Shown: positions 44,465 to 53,790, counted from the first letter of the stretch. The stretch is DNA of 64,000 nucleotides from Chryseobacterium sp. CY350 (GCF_027945075.1 NZ_CP116034.1:2604001-2668000); one strand, 5' to 3'. A program made the numbers and translations. The notes: generated by a model not told the origin, from the letters alone.

Positions 44465-44515
44465 ATTTGCTTTATGCATTAGGCTTTAAGCTTAAAGCTT
44501 ATCGCTTACTGCTAT
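44465..44515. repeat. Intergenic GCTTTAAGC-type repeat between murD and mraY
   Basis: GCATTAGGCTTTAAGC and TTAAAGCTTATCGC resemble the repeats at 34165-34258 and 4755-4795. No gene is present in the 55-bp gap. Confidence 0.45.
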
Positions 44516-44516
44516 T

Positions 44517-45758
44517 CTATCTCATTTTCAATGTAATAAGACATACAATTGCCAACATAACACCAATGATAATCATTCTGTTAACGATTTTACTTTCGTG
44601 AAAACCATCTTTCTGATAATGATGATGTAATGGGGACATTTTAAACAATCTATTATTCTGGGCGTATTCTAACCCAAATTTTCTTTTTCTGTATTTAAAA
44701 ACAACTACCTGCAACATCACCGAAACATTTTCTATCAGAAAAATTCCGCAAAGCACAGGAATCATTAATTCTTTTCTTAAAATAACCGCTAAAACTGCAA
44801 TGACGCCGCCCAACATCAAACTTCCCGTGTCACCCATGAAAACCTGAGCCGGATAAGTATTGTACCAGAAAAATCCGATAACAGCTCCCACCATTGCGAC
44901 GACAAAAATTGTAGTTTCACCCATGTTTGGGAGGAACATAATATTCAGATAATCAGCAAAAATTATGTTCCCGGAAACGTATGTAAAAAAGGCCAAAGTC
45001 AGTAATATAACCGTACTGGTTCCTGCAGCTAGTCCATCAATTCCGTCTGTAATATTGGCTCCGTTTGAAACCGCTGTTACGATAAAAATTACAATAGGGA
45101 TGAAAACAATCCAAGCCCACTCATGAGCATCTTCGTCACTCATCCAAAATAAAACTCCGCTGTAATCAAACTCATTATTTTTAGCAAAAGGAACAGTAGA
45201 AACCGTAATTTTCTCGGCAGGCATGAAGTTTTGCTCTACGTTGTTTCTGTTGACCACTTTTGTATCTGCATATTTTCTTTTAACTGTAATATCGGGATGA
45301 AAATACATTGTTACTCCGATGATTAACCCTAAACCAACTTGTCCGACAATTTTAAATTTTCCGCTTAAACCGTCTTTATTTTTCTTTATTTTCTTTAAAT
45401 AATCATCTAAAAAACCAATAGCTCCCATCCAGACCACCGTCACAATCAAAAGAACGATGTAAATATTGGTAATTCTTGTAAATAATAAGACCGGAATCAA
45501 TGTTGCAATAATGATGATGAAACCTCCCATTGTAGGTGTTCCTTCTTTTTGTTTTTGTCCGTCTAATCCTAAATCACGAACCAACTCGCCCATCTGTTTT
45601 CCTCTCAAATAATTGATGATGCTTTTTCCGTAGATAAGCGCTATCGTCAAAGACAACAAAACCGCCATCCCAGCTCGGAAAGAGATGTACCTCAACATTC
45701 CTAATCCCGGAATGTGGATGCCTTGGCTCGTTAGATATTCGTATAAGTAGTATAACAT
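44517..45758 (-). CDS. mraY: Phospho-N-acetylmuramoyl-pentapeptide-transferase MraY
   Basis: A 413-residue membrane transferase that makes lipid I. Conserved parts: [30 protein letters not shown] (catalytic Asp pair region), [22 protein letters not shown] and [18 protein letters not shown]. Between the helices near residues 165-220 there is an extra soluble insertion of about 50 residues, usual in Bacteroidota MraY. About ten membrane helices. Confidence 0.97.
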   Translation of the reverse strand: MLYYLYEYLTSQGIHIPGLGMLRYISFRAGMAVLLSLTIALIYGKSIINYLRGKQMGELVRDLGLDGQKQKEGTPTMGGFIIIIATLIPVLLFTRITNIYIVLLIVTVVWMGAIGFLDDYLKKIKKNKDGLSGKFKIVGQVGLGLIIGVTMYFHPDITVKRKYADTKVVNRNNVEQNFMPAEKITVSTVPFAKNNEFDYSGVLFWMSDEDAHEWAWIVFIPIVIFIVTAVSNGANITDGIDGLAAGTSTVILLTLAFFTYVSGNIIFADYLNIMFLPNMGETTIFVVAMVGAVIGFFWYNTYPAQVFMGDTGSLMLGGVIAVLAVILRKELMIPVLCGIFLIENVSVMLQVVVFKYRKRKFGLEYAQNNRLFKMSPLHHHYQKDGFHESKIVNRMIIIGVMLAIVCLITLKMR

Positions 45759-45778
45759 TTTTATTTTAATTTTAATCC

Positions 45779-46144
45779 TTAGAGATTAAACATTTTGGTA
45801 AAAACTGCATTTCTATGTTTGCACAAAGAATCAATATTTTCCTCAGGATTTTCAATAACTAATCTCATCCCGCCAAAAGGTTCATAATATAATTTTATAA
45901 TTTCTTTTTTATACTTTTCATCTTTATTTTGAAGATACTTTTCGCAAAGGCAAGTTGCAACATCAACTTTTGCATTTGATTCAGAAACTTCTAAAAACCC
46001 CGGCTTTGGCTCATTCAACTTATAAAGTTGTTCACAATCTAAAATCTTAATTTTCTTTTTCGAGGCATCTTTTAAAAGAAAAACTATCAATATTCCCAAT
46101 CCAACAATTAGAGAAATTATTAATATGATTTTTAAAGTTTTCAT
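45779..46144 (-). CDS. Unrecognised small membrane-anchored protein between murE and mraY (121 aa)
   Basis: A 121-residue protein with one N-terminal hydrophobic helix (about 5-25, [19 protein letters not shown]) and a soluble rest containing four Cys ([20 protein letters not shown]). The Cys may form disulfides outside the cytoplasm. It is in the dcw transcript (20-21 bp gaps either side). No family recognised. Confidence 0.7.
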   Translation of the reverse strand: MKTLKIILIISLIVGLGILIVFLLKDASKKKIKILDCEQLYKLNEPKPGFLEVSESNAKVDVATCLCEKYLQNKDEKYKKEIIKLYYEPFGGMRLVIENPEENIDSLCKHRNAVFTKMFNL

Positions 46145-46165
46145 TTAAATTAACTTTTCAAACAA

Positions 46166-47626
46166 TTACTTCGACATTAGCTTCCAGAGCTCATTTATTA
46201 CTTCTTTATCATCAAAATGATGTTTCACACCATTTATTTCCTGATAGTTTTCGTGGCCTTTTCCGGCAACCAAAACGATATCTTTCGGTTCAGAGAACTT
46301 AATGGCCATTTTTATTGCTTCTCTCCTGTCAGGAATTGAAGTGTATTTGCTGAAGTTTTGAGGCTCAACACCTGCTTCAATTTCTTTTATAATCTGGTTA
46401 GGATCTTCCGTTCTCGGATTGTCTGATGTGATGATTGCCAAAGTTGATTTCTTCGAAGCAATGTTTCCCATTTCAGGTCTTTTCGAATGATCTCTGTCTC
46501 CACCGCAGCCGAAAACTGTAATCAATCTTTCATTTTTTGTTCGGATGTCATTAATGCTGTCCAACACATTTTCCAGTGCATCCGGAGTGTGTGCGTAATC
46601 TACGATGAAGAAAATTCCGCCATCGGATTTAAAAGTTTCAAATCTTCCGTTGACTCTTTTCAAAATGCTGATTGCCTGAAGAATTTCATCCTGCTCGAAA
46701 CCTAATTCAGTAGCAATTCCGAAAACAAGTAACAAATTGTAGACATTAAATTTACCTGTCAAAGTCGTCCAGAATTCTTTTCCGTTGAAGTTTAACAGCA
46801 TTCCGTTGAAATCTACTTCCAACGTTCTACCGTGATAATCAGCCATCGCCTTCAAAGCATAAGACCTTTTTGCAGCCTTCGTGTTCTGAAGCATCACGTT
46901 TCCGTTTTTATCGTCAACATTGGTGATGGCAATTGCATTTTCATTTAATTCATCAAAAAATCTTTTTTTAGTTTTAAGATATTCGTCGAATGTTTTATGA
47001 TAATCTAAATGGTCGTGGGTAAGATTGGTAAAGCCGCCAATTTTGAAAGTGAGACCTTCAATTCTGTTTTGGGCAATTCCGTGTGAACTTACTTCCATAA
47101 AGGCAAATTCGCAACCTTTATCGACAGCTTTTGCTAAAATTTTATTAATTGTAACGATATCCGGAGTGGTGTGCGTTGCCGGAATGATTTCGTCGCCAAT
47201 TCTGATTTCAACCGTTGAAAGTAAAGCAGAATCGTAACCTAAATTTTTAAACACATCAAAAAGCAAAGTAGAAACTGACGTTTTTCCGTTGGTTCCGGTA
47301 ACGCCAATCAGTTTTAATTTTTCTGAAGGATTTCCATAGAAATTGGAAGCCAGATGTCCTAAAGTTTTAGAAGAATCTTTAACTTTAATGTAGGTAATGC
47401 TTTCATCTAAATTTCCCGGAAGATCTTCGCAAACAATTGTTTTCGCGCCTTTTTCGATTGAAGATGCAATGAATGAATGTCCGTCTGCAACCGTTCCTCT
47501 CAAAGCGATGTACAAAGAGTTTTCGGATATCTTTCTGCTGTCGAAAACCAGTTCTGAAACCTCACGGGTATTTTCACCGTGAATTTCTATTACTGGAATT
47601 CTGTTTAATAATTCAACTAATTGCAT
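46166..47626 (-). CDS. murE: UDP-N-acetylmuramoyl-L-alanyl-D-glutamate--2,6-diaminopimelate ligase MurE
   Basis: A 486-residue Mur ligase adding the third stem residue. GVTGTNGKTSVSTLLFDVF is the ATP loop; YAHTPDALENVLDSI and TSDNPRTEDPNQIIKEIEAG follow. The DNPR motif marks meso-diaminopimelate specificity, matching Gram-negative cell wall. C-terminal VAGKGHENYQ is intact. It follows ftsI in order. Confidence 0.97.
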   Translation of the reverse strand: MQLVELLNRIPVIEIHGENTREVSELVFDSRKISENSLYIALRGTVADGHSFIASSIEKGAKTIVCEDLPGNLDESITYIKVKDSSKTLGHLASNFYGNPSEKLKLIGVTGTNGKTSVSTLLFDVFKNLGYDSALLSTVEIRIGDEIIPATHTTPDIVTINKILAKAVDKGCEFAFMEVSSHGIAQNRIEGLTFKIGGFTNLTHDHLDYHKTFDEYLKTKKRFFDELNENAIAITNVDDKNGNVMLQNTKAAKRSYALKAMADYHGRTLEVDFNGMLLNFNGKEFWTTLTGKFNVYNLLLVFGIATELGFEQDEILQAISILKRVNGRFETFKSDGGIFFIVDYAHTPDALENVLDSINDIRTKNERLITVFGCGGDRDHSKRPEMGNIASKKSTLAIITSDNPRTEDPNQIIKEIEAGVEPQNFSKYTSIPDRREAIKMAIKFSEPKDIVLVAGKGHENYQEINGVKHHFDDKEVINELWKLMSK

Positions 47627-47644
47627 TGCTTTGATGCTTACTTT

Positions 47645-49636
47645 TTAATTTTGCAGAGTCAAATAAATTCTCTGATTTTTACTGATTTTTGTGCCTTCTA
47701 AAGGAAACTGTTCCTTAATTCTCCCGACTCCTTTAAAGTCTACACGATAACCCAAATTCTCCAATTGAGGGATTGCGTTTTTACCGATCAATCCTACTAC
47801 GCTTGGCATTTGTTTATTATTAACTGCTATTTTGACGTTGCGCTCAACCATTTTATTGAGGTTAACTTTTCTATCGACAAGCATTTCTTTTTCAACATTC
47901 TGAGGTGTTTTCAGAAAAGTCTTCCCCGCGATTTCTTTAAAAACCGGAGCTGAAACCGTTCCTCCATAAAATCCTTTCGATACATTTGGCTCACTAATCA
48001 TTACGTAGCAAGTATATTTAGGATTATCTGCAGGATAAAACCCTGCAAATGATGCTCTGTATTTCATCGGACCAGGCAACCAATATTCAAATCTTGCTGT
48101 TCCTGTTTTTCCGGCCATTTTTAGATTGGGTGTAAAAATACTTCTACCAGTTCCCTTTTCAACGGCTTTTGTTAAAGCACTTGTCATCATCTGAATCGCT
48201 TTATCAGAAGCCATTTTTTTCACCATCACTTCTTCTTTGGCTTCGAAAATAGTTTTGCCGTCTTTCATGATTTTGTCTATGAAAATCGGTTTTAGCATTT
48301 TTCCTTTATTGGCTACACCATTGTAAAAAGTCGTCAGTTGTAGAAGGTTGATGTTCGTTGCGTAACCGTAGCCAATAGATGCTAATGTCGCAGCATTCCA
48401 TGATTTGCTTTTTGGTGTCAAAATTCTCGGTTTTGTAATTCCGGGAAGTTCAATATCCATTTTATCAAATAATTTCCATCTTCTTAAGTGATCAAGAAAA
48501 ATTTCAGGTTTGTCTGCGTAATATTTTGTGATCAATTTTGCCGTTCCTACGTTGCTAGATTTTGCCAAAACATCACTAATATCATAGGTTCCGCCACCGT
48601 GACCGTCAGAAATTCGCTGCTTTGCATAAACCCAGATTCCATTCCCAACATTTACCGTTGTATTTTCATCGATAAAACCGTCATCCATTGCAGCCAGAAG
48701 CGAAATTGTTTTAAAAGTAGATCCAGGTTCAATATTATCTTTTAGACCGTAATTATATGCGTCTTCATAAATTCCCGGCTCTATTTCTCTCAAATTAACC
48801 ATAGCACGCACTTTTCCTGTTGCAACTTCCATCACGATTACCGTACCGTGTTTTGCTTCAAAATTGATCAGTTGCTTTTCTAATGCTGAATGCGCAATAT
48901 CCTGAATTCTAAGATCTAAGGTCGTGTAAACATCTTGCCCATCAACAGGTTCATTCACTTTCCAGAAATCAATCGGTTTCCATTGGGAAGAGTTGACTCT
49001 TTGTTCATATCTGCTTCCGTCGATTCCTGTTAAATATTTTGAGAAAGCACCTTCCAGACCTGCTTTTGCAACTCCATTATCAATTCCTATCGTACCAGAA
49101 CCAATTTCTGTTGTCGCCAATTCTCTCTTGTAATTTCTATCGATAATAAAACCGCCTTTATTTTTACCTCTTCTAAAGATTGGGAACTGTCGTATTCTGT
49201 CGTATTGATCAAAATCTAAACCTCTTACTAAAGAATAATATTGGTTTTTTTTCTTCCGCTGCTCGTCAAATCTTTTTCTGAATTCTGCTCTTGGCTTTCC
49301 GAACATTTTACTTAAAGAATCTGTAAGAGCACCAATATTGTTGGTATATACCGTATCTTTTATCGTTTTAAAATCAAGAAATACGTCGTATCTCATTACG
49401 GTTGTTGCCAAAATAGATCCGTCTGAAGCATACAAATTTCCTCTGGCCGCTTTTAAGGTTGCATTTCTATAATTATTATTAATATAATCATCTTTTATCT
49501 CCTGAACATTGGTGTTCTGAAGAACAATTATCCTTCCTATGAAAAGCACAAAAACGCACAAAGCACCTACTGCGAAGAGATAACCCCATCGCAATGTCTT
49601 TTTTCGTTTGTTGTCATATTCACTTGGCTTTTGCAT
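47645..49636 (-). CDS. ftsI: Penicillin-binding protein FtsI with C-terminal PASTA domain
   Basis: A 663-residue class B transpeptidase. Membrane helix about 15-37, dimer domain to about 250, then the transpeptidase: PGSTFKTISL (SxxK serine), KSSNVGT (SxN) and KTGTARF (KTG). The last 60 residues (MPSVVGLIGKNAIPQLENLG and after) form one PASTA domain, unusual for Proteobacteria but common in this phylum. It overlaps ftsL by 17 bp. Confidence 0.96.
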   Translation of the reverse strand: MQKPSEYDNKRKKTLRWGYLFAVGALCVFVLFIGRIIVLQNTNVQEIKDDYINNNYRNATLKAARGNLYASDGSILATTVMRYDVFLDFKTIKDTVYTNNIGALTDSLSKMFGKPRAEFRKRFDEQRKKKNQYYSLVRGLDFDQYDRIRQFPIFRRGKNKGGFIIDRNYKRELATTEIGSGTIGIDNGVAKAGLEGAFSKYLTGIDGSRYEQRVNSSQWKPIDFWKVNEPVDGQDVYTTLDLRIQDIAHSALEKQLINFEAKHGTVIVMEVATGKVRAMVNLREIEPGIYEDAYNYGLKDNIEPGSTFKTISLLAAMDDGFIDENTTVNVGNGIWVYAKQRISDGHGGGTYDISDVLAKSSNVGTAKLITKYYADKPEIFLDHLRRWKLFDKMDIELPGITKPRILTPKSKSWNAATLASIGYGYATNINLLQLTTFYNGVANKGKMLKPIFIDKIMKDGKTIFEAKEEVMVKKMASDKAIQMMTSALTKAVEKGTGRSIFTPNLKMAGKTGTARFEYWLPGPMKYRASFAGFYPADNPKYTCYVMISEPNVSKGFYGGTVSAPVFKEIAGKTFLKTPQNVEKEMLVDRKVNLNKMVERNVKIAVNNKQMPSVVGLIGKNAIPQLENLGYRVDFKGVGRIKEQFPLEGTKISKNQRIYLTLQN

Positions 49637-49985
49637 CTGTACTATCTAGTTTTATTAAGAGTTTATGAGGGTGACTTTCTAAGGTCATCAACGAGTCTGC
49701 TGCGACTTGTTTCCCCAGTTCAGATTCCATTTTTACTTTAATGAGTTTACTTTGTGCGTACGCATTTCTGGATTTATATTCTTCCGTTTCTTCTTTTAAA
49801 GCGTTTACAATTTTTATTTTTTTGTTCACCAAATGGTTAGAATATATCATTCCCATCATCAGAACAAAAATCAGTAAGAAAAACTTATAATGATCTTTCA
49901 ACTCGTCACGATTCAAGAAATTCCCTTTTATAATATCTATAAAAGTGAGTCTTTTTTGGGGACGATATGTTGGTTTTTTTGCCAC
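49620..49985 (-). CDS. ftsL: FtsL-like division protein
   Basis: A 121-residue bitopic protein: basic cytoplasmic start (KKPTYRPQKRLTF), one membrane helix (about 36-50, FFLLIFVLMMGMIYS) and a helical coiled-coil-like part after it. This and its place between rsmH and ftsI are those of FtsL, which links FtsQ/FtsB to FtsWI. Sequence identity across the family is low, so the call relies on position and layout. Confidence 0.8.
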   Translation of the reverse strand: MAKKPTYRPQKRLTFIDIIKGNFLNRDELKDHYKFFLLIFVLMMGMIYSNHLVNKKIKIVNALKEETEEYKSRNAYAQSKLIKVKMESELGKQVAADSLMTLESHPHKLLIKLDSTDAKAK

Positions 49986-50010
49986 AGACTTTGTCTGATT
50001 TTATTTTGAT

Positions 50011-50910
50011 TTATAATTTTATTCCTGTTCTCATTTTAGCACTTCTGGCTCTTGAGTTTTCCTCAATTTCTTTGTCATCCGGAATAATTGCTTTGCTTTT
50101 AACCAATTCAAAGGCTTTTGCATAATTTCCGTAAATATCGCGCTGCGGTTCTCCTTCGAACATTCCGTTTTTCAGGAACCTTTTCACCAATCGGTCTTCC
50201 AAAGAATGATAAGAAATCACAACCAATCTTCCACCGGGTTTCAAAACATTGTAAGCCTGAACCAACATTTCTTTTAAAACTTCCAATTCCTGATTCACTT
50301 CAATTCTTATTGCCTGAAAAAGCTGCGCGTAAAATTTATTTACTTTATGCGGTGGAAGAAAGCTGAATAGTTTTTTCAAATCTTCCGTTGTATTGATAGC
50401 TTTTATTTTTCTGTGATGTACGATATCTCTTGCCAGCTTTCTCGCTTCTCTTAATTCGCCATAGTAGTAGAAAATATCAGCTAAAGCATCTTCTTCATAA
50501 TCATTGATCACTTTCTTAGCATCAAGACTTTGCATTACATTCATTCTCATGTCAAGCGGAGCATTGTTTCTGGTCGAAAAACCTCTTTCTGCTTCATCAA
50601 ACTGATGAGAAGACACTCCGAGATCAGCCAAAACACCGTCAACTTTTGCAACTCCGTACATCAAAAGAGAATTCTCTAAAAACCTGAAATTCTGATTAAT
50701 TAATGTAAACTTCGGGTCATCCAAAGTGTTTTTAAGTGCATCTAAATCCTGATCAAACGCGTACAGCTTTCCGTTTTCAGAAAGTCTTTCTAAAATTTCC
50801 TGCGAATGACCTCCACCTCCAAATGTGCAGTCCACATATATTCCGTCCGGATTCGTCACCAGATCATCCACACTTTGCTTCAATAAAACGGGGTTATGAT
50901 ATATGCTCAT
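50011..50910 (-). CDS. rsmH: 16S rRNA (cytosine1402-N4)-methyltransferase RsmH
   Basis: A 299-residue SAM-dependent methyltransferase (MraW). Motifs: YHNPVLLKQSVDDL, YVDCTFGGGGHSQEIL (SAM loop), GVLADLGVSSHQFDEAERGFS and KPGGRLVVISYHSLEDRLVKRF. It modifies C1402 in the ribosomal P site. It lies 13 bp after mraZ, as in most dcw clusters. Confidence 0.97.
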   Translation of the reverse strand: MSIYHNPVLLKQSVDDLVTNPDGIYVDCTFGGGGHSQEILERLSENGKLYAFDQDLDALKNTLDDPKFTLINQNFRFLENSLLMYGVAKVDGVLADLGVSSHQFDEAERGFSTRNNAPLDMRMNVMQSLDAKKVINDYEEDALADIFYYYGELREARKLARDIVHHRKIKAINTTEDLKKLFSFLPPHKVNKFYAQLFQAIRIEVNQELEVLKEMLVQAYNVLKPGGRLVVISYHSLEDRLVKRFLKNGMFEGEPQRDIYGNYAKAFELVKSKAIIPDDKEIEENSRARSAKMRTGIKL

Positions 50911-50923
50911 TTGTGTACTTTAT

Positions 50924-51382
50924 TTATTCTTCACCAAAAGCGCCCATTACATCTTCTGCCAGACTTGCAAAATCTTCCTCATTGGTTGCAATTACCTTTT
51001 CATAGGCATCTTTATCCCAAATTTCGAAGAGTTCACCTGCGCTTGTGATTACGATATCTTTCGTAAAATCAGCAAAATGCGTAAGATCTTTTGAAATCTG
51101 CAATCTTCCGACACTGTCTAGTTCTACGGTTTTCACACCTGCAGTAAACATTCTGATGAAATCAGCATTCTTTTTAATGAATCTGTTTAGTTTATTAATC
51201 TTTTCCATAAGCTTATCCCATGCTTTCATAGGATAAACTTCGAGACAAGGTTGAAACACAGAACGCTTTACCACAAAGGTTTTATCCTCAAAATCCTCCA
51301 TCTGCCTAATCAGCGATGAAGGTACTTTCAGGCGACCCTTGTCGTCTATTTTGCACTCATATGTTCCAATGAAATTTCTCAT
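50924..51382 (-). CDS. mraZ: Transcriptional regulator MraZ
   Basis: MraZ of 152 residues from the ATG at 51382 (MRNFIGTYECKIDDKGR). The frame is open 13 codons further (51421), but those would overlap the MraZ boxes and the promoter, so the shorter start is preferred. Two AbrB-like swapped-hairpin units: DDKGRLKVPSSLIRQM and LDSVGRLQISKDLTHFA. In other bacteria MraZ represses its own dcw operon. The predicted transcript start is within a few bases of the ATG, so the mRNA may be leaderless. Confidence 0.95.
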   Translation of the reverse strand: MRNFIGTYECKIDDKGRLKVPSSLIRQMEDFEDKTFVVKRSVFQPCLEVYPMKAWDKLMEKINKLNRFIKKNADFIRMFTAGVKTVELDSVGRLQISKDLTHFADFTKDIVITSAGELFEIWDKDAYEKVIATNEEDFASLAEDVMGAFGEE

Positions 51383-51388
51383 TTGGGA

Positions 51389-51396
51389 CAAAATTA
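51389..51396 (-). promoter_or_regulatory. -7 promoter element of the dcw operon
   Basis: The minus strand reads TAATTTTG (plus CAAAATTA), 6 bp before the mraZ ATG. A clear -33 TTTG at normal spacing is missing; the MraZ boxes occupy that place. Confidence 0.5.
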
Positions 51397-51405
51397 TACA
51401 AATTT

Positions 51406-51430
51406 TTCCAAAAGCTCCCACTTTTTCCCA
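51406..51430 (-). promoter_or_regulatory. Three MraZ boxes (TGGGA-N5 repeats)
   Basis: On the minus strand TGGGA, TGGGA and TGGAA follow each other with exactly five bases between, period 10 (plus-strand TCCCA 51426-51430, TCCCA 51416-51420, TTCCA 51406-51410). MraZ of E. coli and Mycoplasma binds TGGGN direct repeats spaced by five bases upstream of mraZ. The boxes cover the -33 region, consistent with repression. Confidence 0.75.
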
Positions 51431-51624
51431 CTTTTTGACTCAATGTTAATAAGTTTTACAACAACCGTAGGATTTAATATTTAATTATTTGATATAAAAA
51501 CAGTTACAGCACTTGTTATTTGGTGAATAATAAAAAGAATTTTAAAAAAATTGGGCGGTTATCAGTTATTATATTATTTTTATTTTAAATTAGAGATATC
51601 AAAAATTTTTTGGTGTATAATTTG

Positions 51625-51632
51625 TATTTTTG
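51625..51632 (+). promoter_or_regulatory. -7 promoter element of the alpha/beta hydrolase gene
   Basis: TATTTTTG fits TAnnTTTG, 23 bp before the ATG at 51656, and is divergent from mraZ. Confidence 0.5.
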
Positions 51633-51655
51633 CAATGCTTTATTAAAGCGACTTT

Positions 51656-52417
51656 ATGATATTTAGTACAAAAAAAGATAAGAAATATACCTTCATTGAA
51701 GCTGGAGAAGGACATCCATTGGTGCTTTTGCACGGTTTGATGGGTGGGTTGAGCAATTTTGATAAGATGGTGAATTTTTTTTCAGAGAAACGATTTAAGG
51801 TTTACGTACCTCAACTTCCGATCTATGATTTGCCGGTACTTAATACCAATCTTACCACAATCGCCAAATATGTCATTAAATTTATTGAGAGCGAAATCGG
51901 TAAGCCAGTAACTATTGTAGGTAATTCTATGGGTGGTCATGTGGGACTTATCTTAACATTAGCCAGACCAGACCTTGTGCAAAACCTTGTTCTTACCGGA
52001 AGTTCAGGATTGTATGAAAGAGCTTTTGGTGACAGTTTTCCCAGAAAAAACGACCGTTCTTATATCAGAAAGAAGGCGGAAGAAGTTTTCTACGATCCTG
52101 CTGTAGCTACAGAAGATCTGGTGAACGAAGTTTTCAGCGTGGTGAATGACAGAATGAAAGGTATTAAAACCGTAATGCTCGCCAGAAGTGCCATCAAACA
52201 CAATATGCTGAATGATCTTCCAAAAATTTTGCGCCCGACGTGCCTGATTTGGGGGAAACAGGACAATGTTACACCTCCGGAAGTTGCTATTGATATGCAT
52301 AAATTTATACCGAATTCAGATCTTTTCTGGATCGATAAATGTGGACATGCTGCAATGATGGAAAAACCCGATGAATTCAACGAGATTCTTTACAATTGGG
52401 TAAAAGACAAAATATAA
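51656..52417 (+). CDS. Alpha/beta hydrolase
   Basis: A 253-residue single-domain alpha/beta hydrolase. LLHGLMGGLSNF is the oxyanion strand, GNSMGGHVGL the nucleophile elbow (Ser), WGKQDNVTPPEVA the acid strand (Asp) and DKCGHAAMMEKPDEF the catalytic His. No signal peptide is seen. The substrate is unknown; esterase, C-C hydrolase (MhpC-like) or an acyl hydrolase are all possible. It is divergent from mraZ and upstream of engB. Confidence 0.9.
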   Translation: MIFSTKKDKKYTFIEAGEGHPLVLLHGLMGGLSNFDKMVNFFSEKRFKVYVPQLPIYDLPVLNTNLTTIAKYVIKFIESEIGKPVTIVGNSMGGHVGLILTLARPDLVQNLVLTGSSGLYERAFGDSFPRKNDRSYIRKKAEEVFYDPAVATEDLVNEVFSVVNDRMKGIKTVMLARSAIKHNMLNDLPKILRPTCLIWGKQDNVTPPEVAIDMHKFIPNSDLFWIDKCGHAAMMEKPDEFNEILYNWVKDKI

Positions 52418-52481
52418 AAATTAAGACTAAACCATTAAGACTTTCTTAATGGTTTATTTTTCTAAATAAAATCAAGACAAA

Positions 52482-53105
52482 ATGGTTATAAAAACAGCAG
52501 AGTTTGTAAAAAGCAGCGGAAAATGGCAGGAATGCCCTGAAGGAACAATGCCCGAATATGCTTTTATCGGACGCTCAAACGTAGGAAAATCATCTTTGAT
52601 TAACGGGATGCTGAACAGGAAAGATTTGGCAAAAACTTCAGGAACTCCGGGGAAAACTCAGTTGATCAATCATTTTATTATTAATGAAAACTGGTATCTC
52701 ACTGATTTACCGGGATATGGATATGCAAAGGTTTCGAAAGTGATGAGAAGAGATTTTGAGAAACTCATCAATAATTATATTTTAAACAGAAATAATCTGG
52801 TGAATCTTTTTGTTTTAATTGATTCTCGTCATACACCTCAGAAAATTGATCTGGAATTTATTCAATGGTGTGGCGAAAGCGGCGTTCCGTTCTCTATTGT
52901 TTTTACAAAAGCCGATAAACTGAAACCCAATATTGTCATTAAAAATGTTGAGGATTATAAAGCTGAACTTCACAAAACGTGGGAAGATCTGCCGGAAATC
53001 TACGTGACCTCTGCTGAAAAGAAAACAGGAACAGATGAAATTTTAAGTTTCATTCAAAAAACAAATGAGTTTTTAGCAAACAATAGTGTGACTTTTAATG
53101 AGTAA
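52482..53105 (+). CDS. engB: Ribosome biogenesis GTPase YsxC/EngB
   Basis: A 207-residue TRAFAC GTPase of the EngB type, involved in large-subunit assembly. GTP motifs: GRSNVGKSSLI (G1), TSGTPGKTQLINHF (G2), DLPGYGYAKV (G3), FTKADKLKP (G4) and TSAEKKTG (G5). It overlaps the acetyltransferase gene by 8 bp. Confidence 0.96.
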   Translation: MVIKTAEFVKSSGKWQECPEGTMPEYAFIGRSNVGKSSLINGMLNRKDLAKTSGTPGKTQLINHFIINENWYLTDLPGYGYAKVSKVMRRDFEKLINNYILNRNNLVNLFVLIDSRHTPQKIDLEFIQWCGESGVPFSIVFTKADKLKPNIVIKNVEDYKAELHKTWEDLPEIYVTSAEKKTGTDEILSFIQKTNEFLANNSVTFNE

Positions 53106-53547
53106 TTTGATTTGGAAAATAAAAAGTTTCGAAGAAATCACTACTTCTGAACTTTACGAAATTATAAAAGCGAGAGTAGATGTTTTTGTTGTAGAACAAG
53201 ACTGCCCATATCCTGATTTGGATGGATACGATCAACAAGCAATTCATCTTTGGGCAGAGCAAGACAAAAGCGTTCTAGCTTATTGCAGACTTTTCAACAA
53301 AGGAATAAAATACCCTGAAACTTCCATCGGAAGAGTTTTAACAACTGAAAAAGCAAGGGGAAAAAGTTTAGGCAAACAACTAATACAATACGCTGTTGAA
53401 ACAATTGAAAATCGTTTTCATACCACTGAAGTGAGAATTTCTGCTCAGGATTATTTGTTGAGATTTTACTCTGGATTTGGTTTTGAAGATACCGGAAAGA
53501 AATATTTGGAAGACAACATTCCACATACGGAAATGTTTAGAAAATAA
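53098..53547 (+). CDS. GNAT family N-acetyltransferase (ElaA-like)
   Basis: A 149-residue acetyltransferase. YCRLFNKG, IGRVLTTEKARGKSLGKQLIQYAV is the acetyl-CoA pyrophosphate loop region (R/Q-x-x-G-x-G/A), and LRFYSGFGFEDTGKKYLEDNIPHTEM ends the domain. VRVDVFVVEQDCPYPDLDGYD near the N-terminus (here ARVDVFVVEQ) is typical of ElaA. The substrate amine is unknown. It is translationally coupled to engB. Confidence 0.9.
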   Translation: MSNLIWKIKSFEEITTSELYEIIKARVDVFVVEQDCPYPDLDGYDQQAIHLWAEQDKSVLAYCRLFNKGIKYPETSIGRVLTTEKARGKSLGKQLIQYAVETIENRFHTTEVRISAQDYLLRFYSGFGFEDTGKKYLEDNIPHTEMFRK

Positions 53548-53562
53548 TTTATTTAAATACCG

Positions 53563-53595
53563 AACAGCACTTTTTTTAAAGTGCTGTTTTTTTTA
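53563..53595 (+). terminator. Terminator of the engB-GNAT operon
   Basis: ACAGCACTTT and AAAGTGCTGT flank a T-rich loop and T8 follows. Located about 16 bp after the GNAT stop. Confidence 0.8.
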
Positions 53596-53655
53596 ATTAT
53601 AATCAAAAAAGTTGCTGTAATAAAAACTTTGTATTTCGAAAATAAGTGAAACGCC

Positions 53656-53790
53656 TTTGTTTACCATAGTATAAACATCCTTTTTGTGAAAAAATCTTTG
53701 TTTTTCTTTGCATTAAAATAAACGCAAGGGTAAACAAAAATATTAGAAAACTGTTTTAGATTAAAGATAAACGATGCCACTTCGTTTATC
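53656..53790. repeat. Inverted repeat and hairpin in the gap before the protease genes
   Basis: In the 365-bp gap 53548-53912, TTTGTTTACC (53656-53665) and GGTAAACAAA (53729-53738) form a 10-bp inverted repeat 63 bp apart. Then GATAAACG and CGTTTATC (53766-53790) form a hairpin. No gene or strong promoter is seen. Role unknown. Confidence 0.4.
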
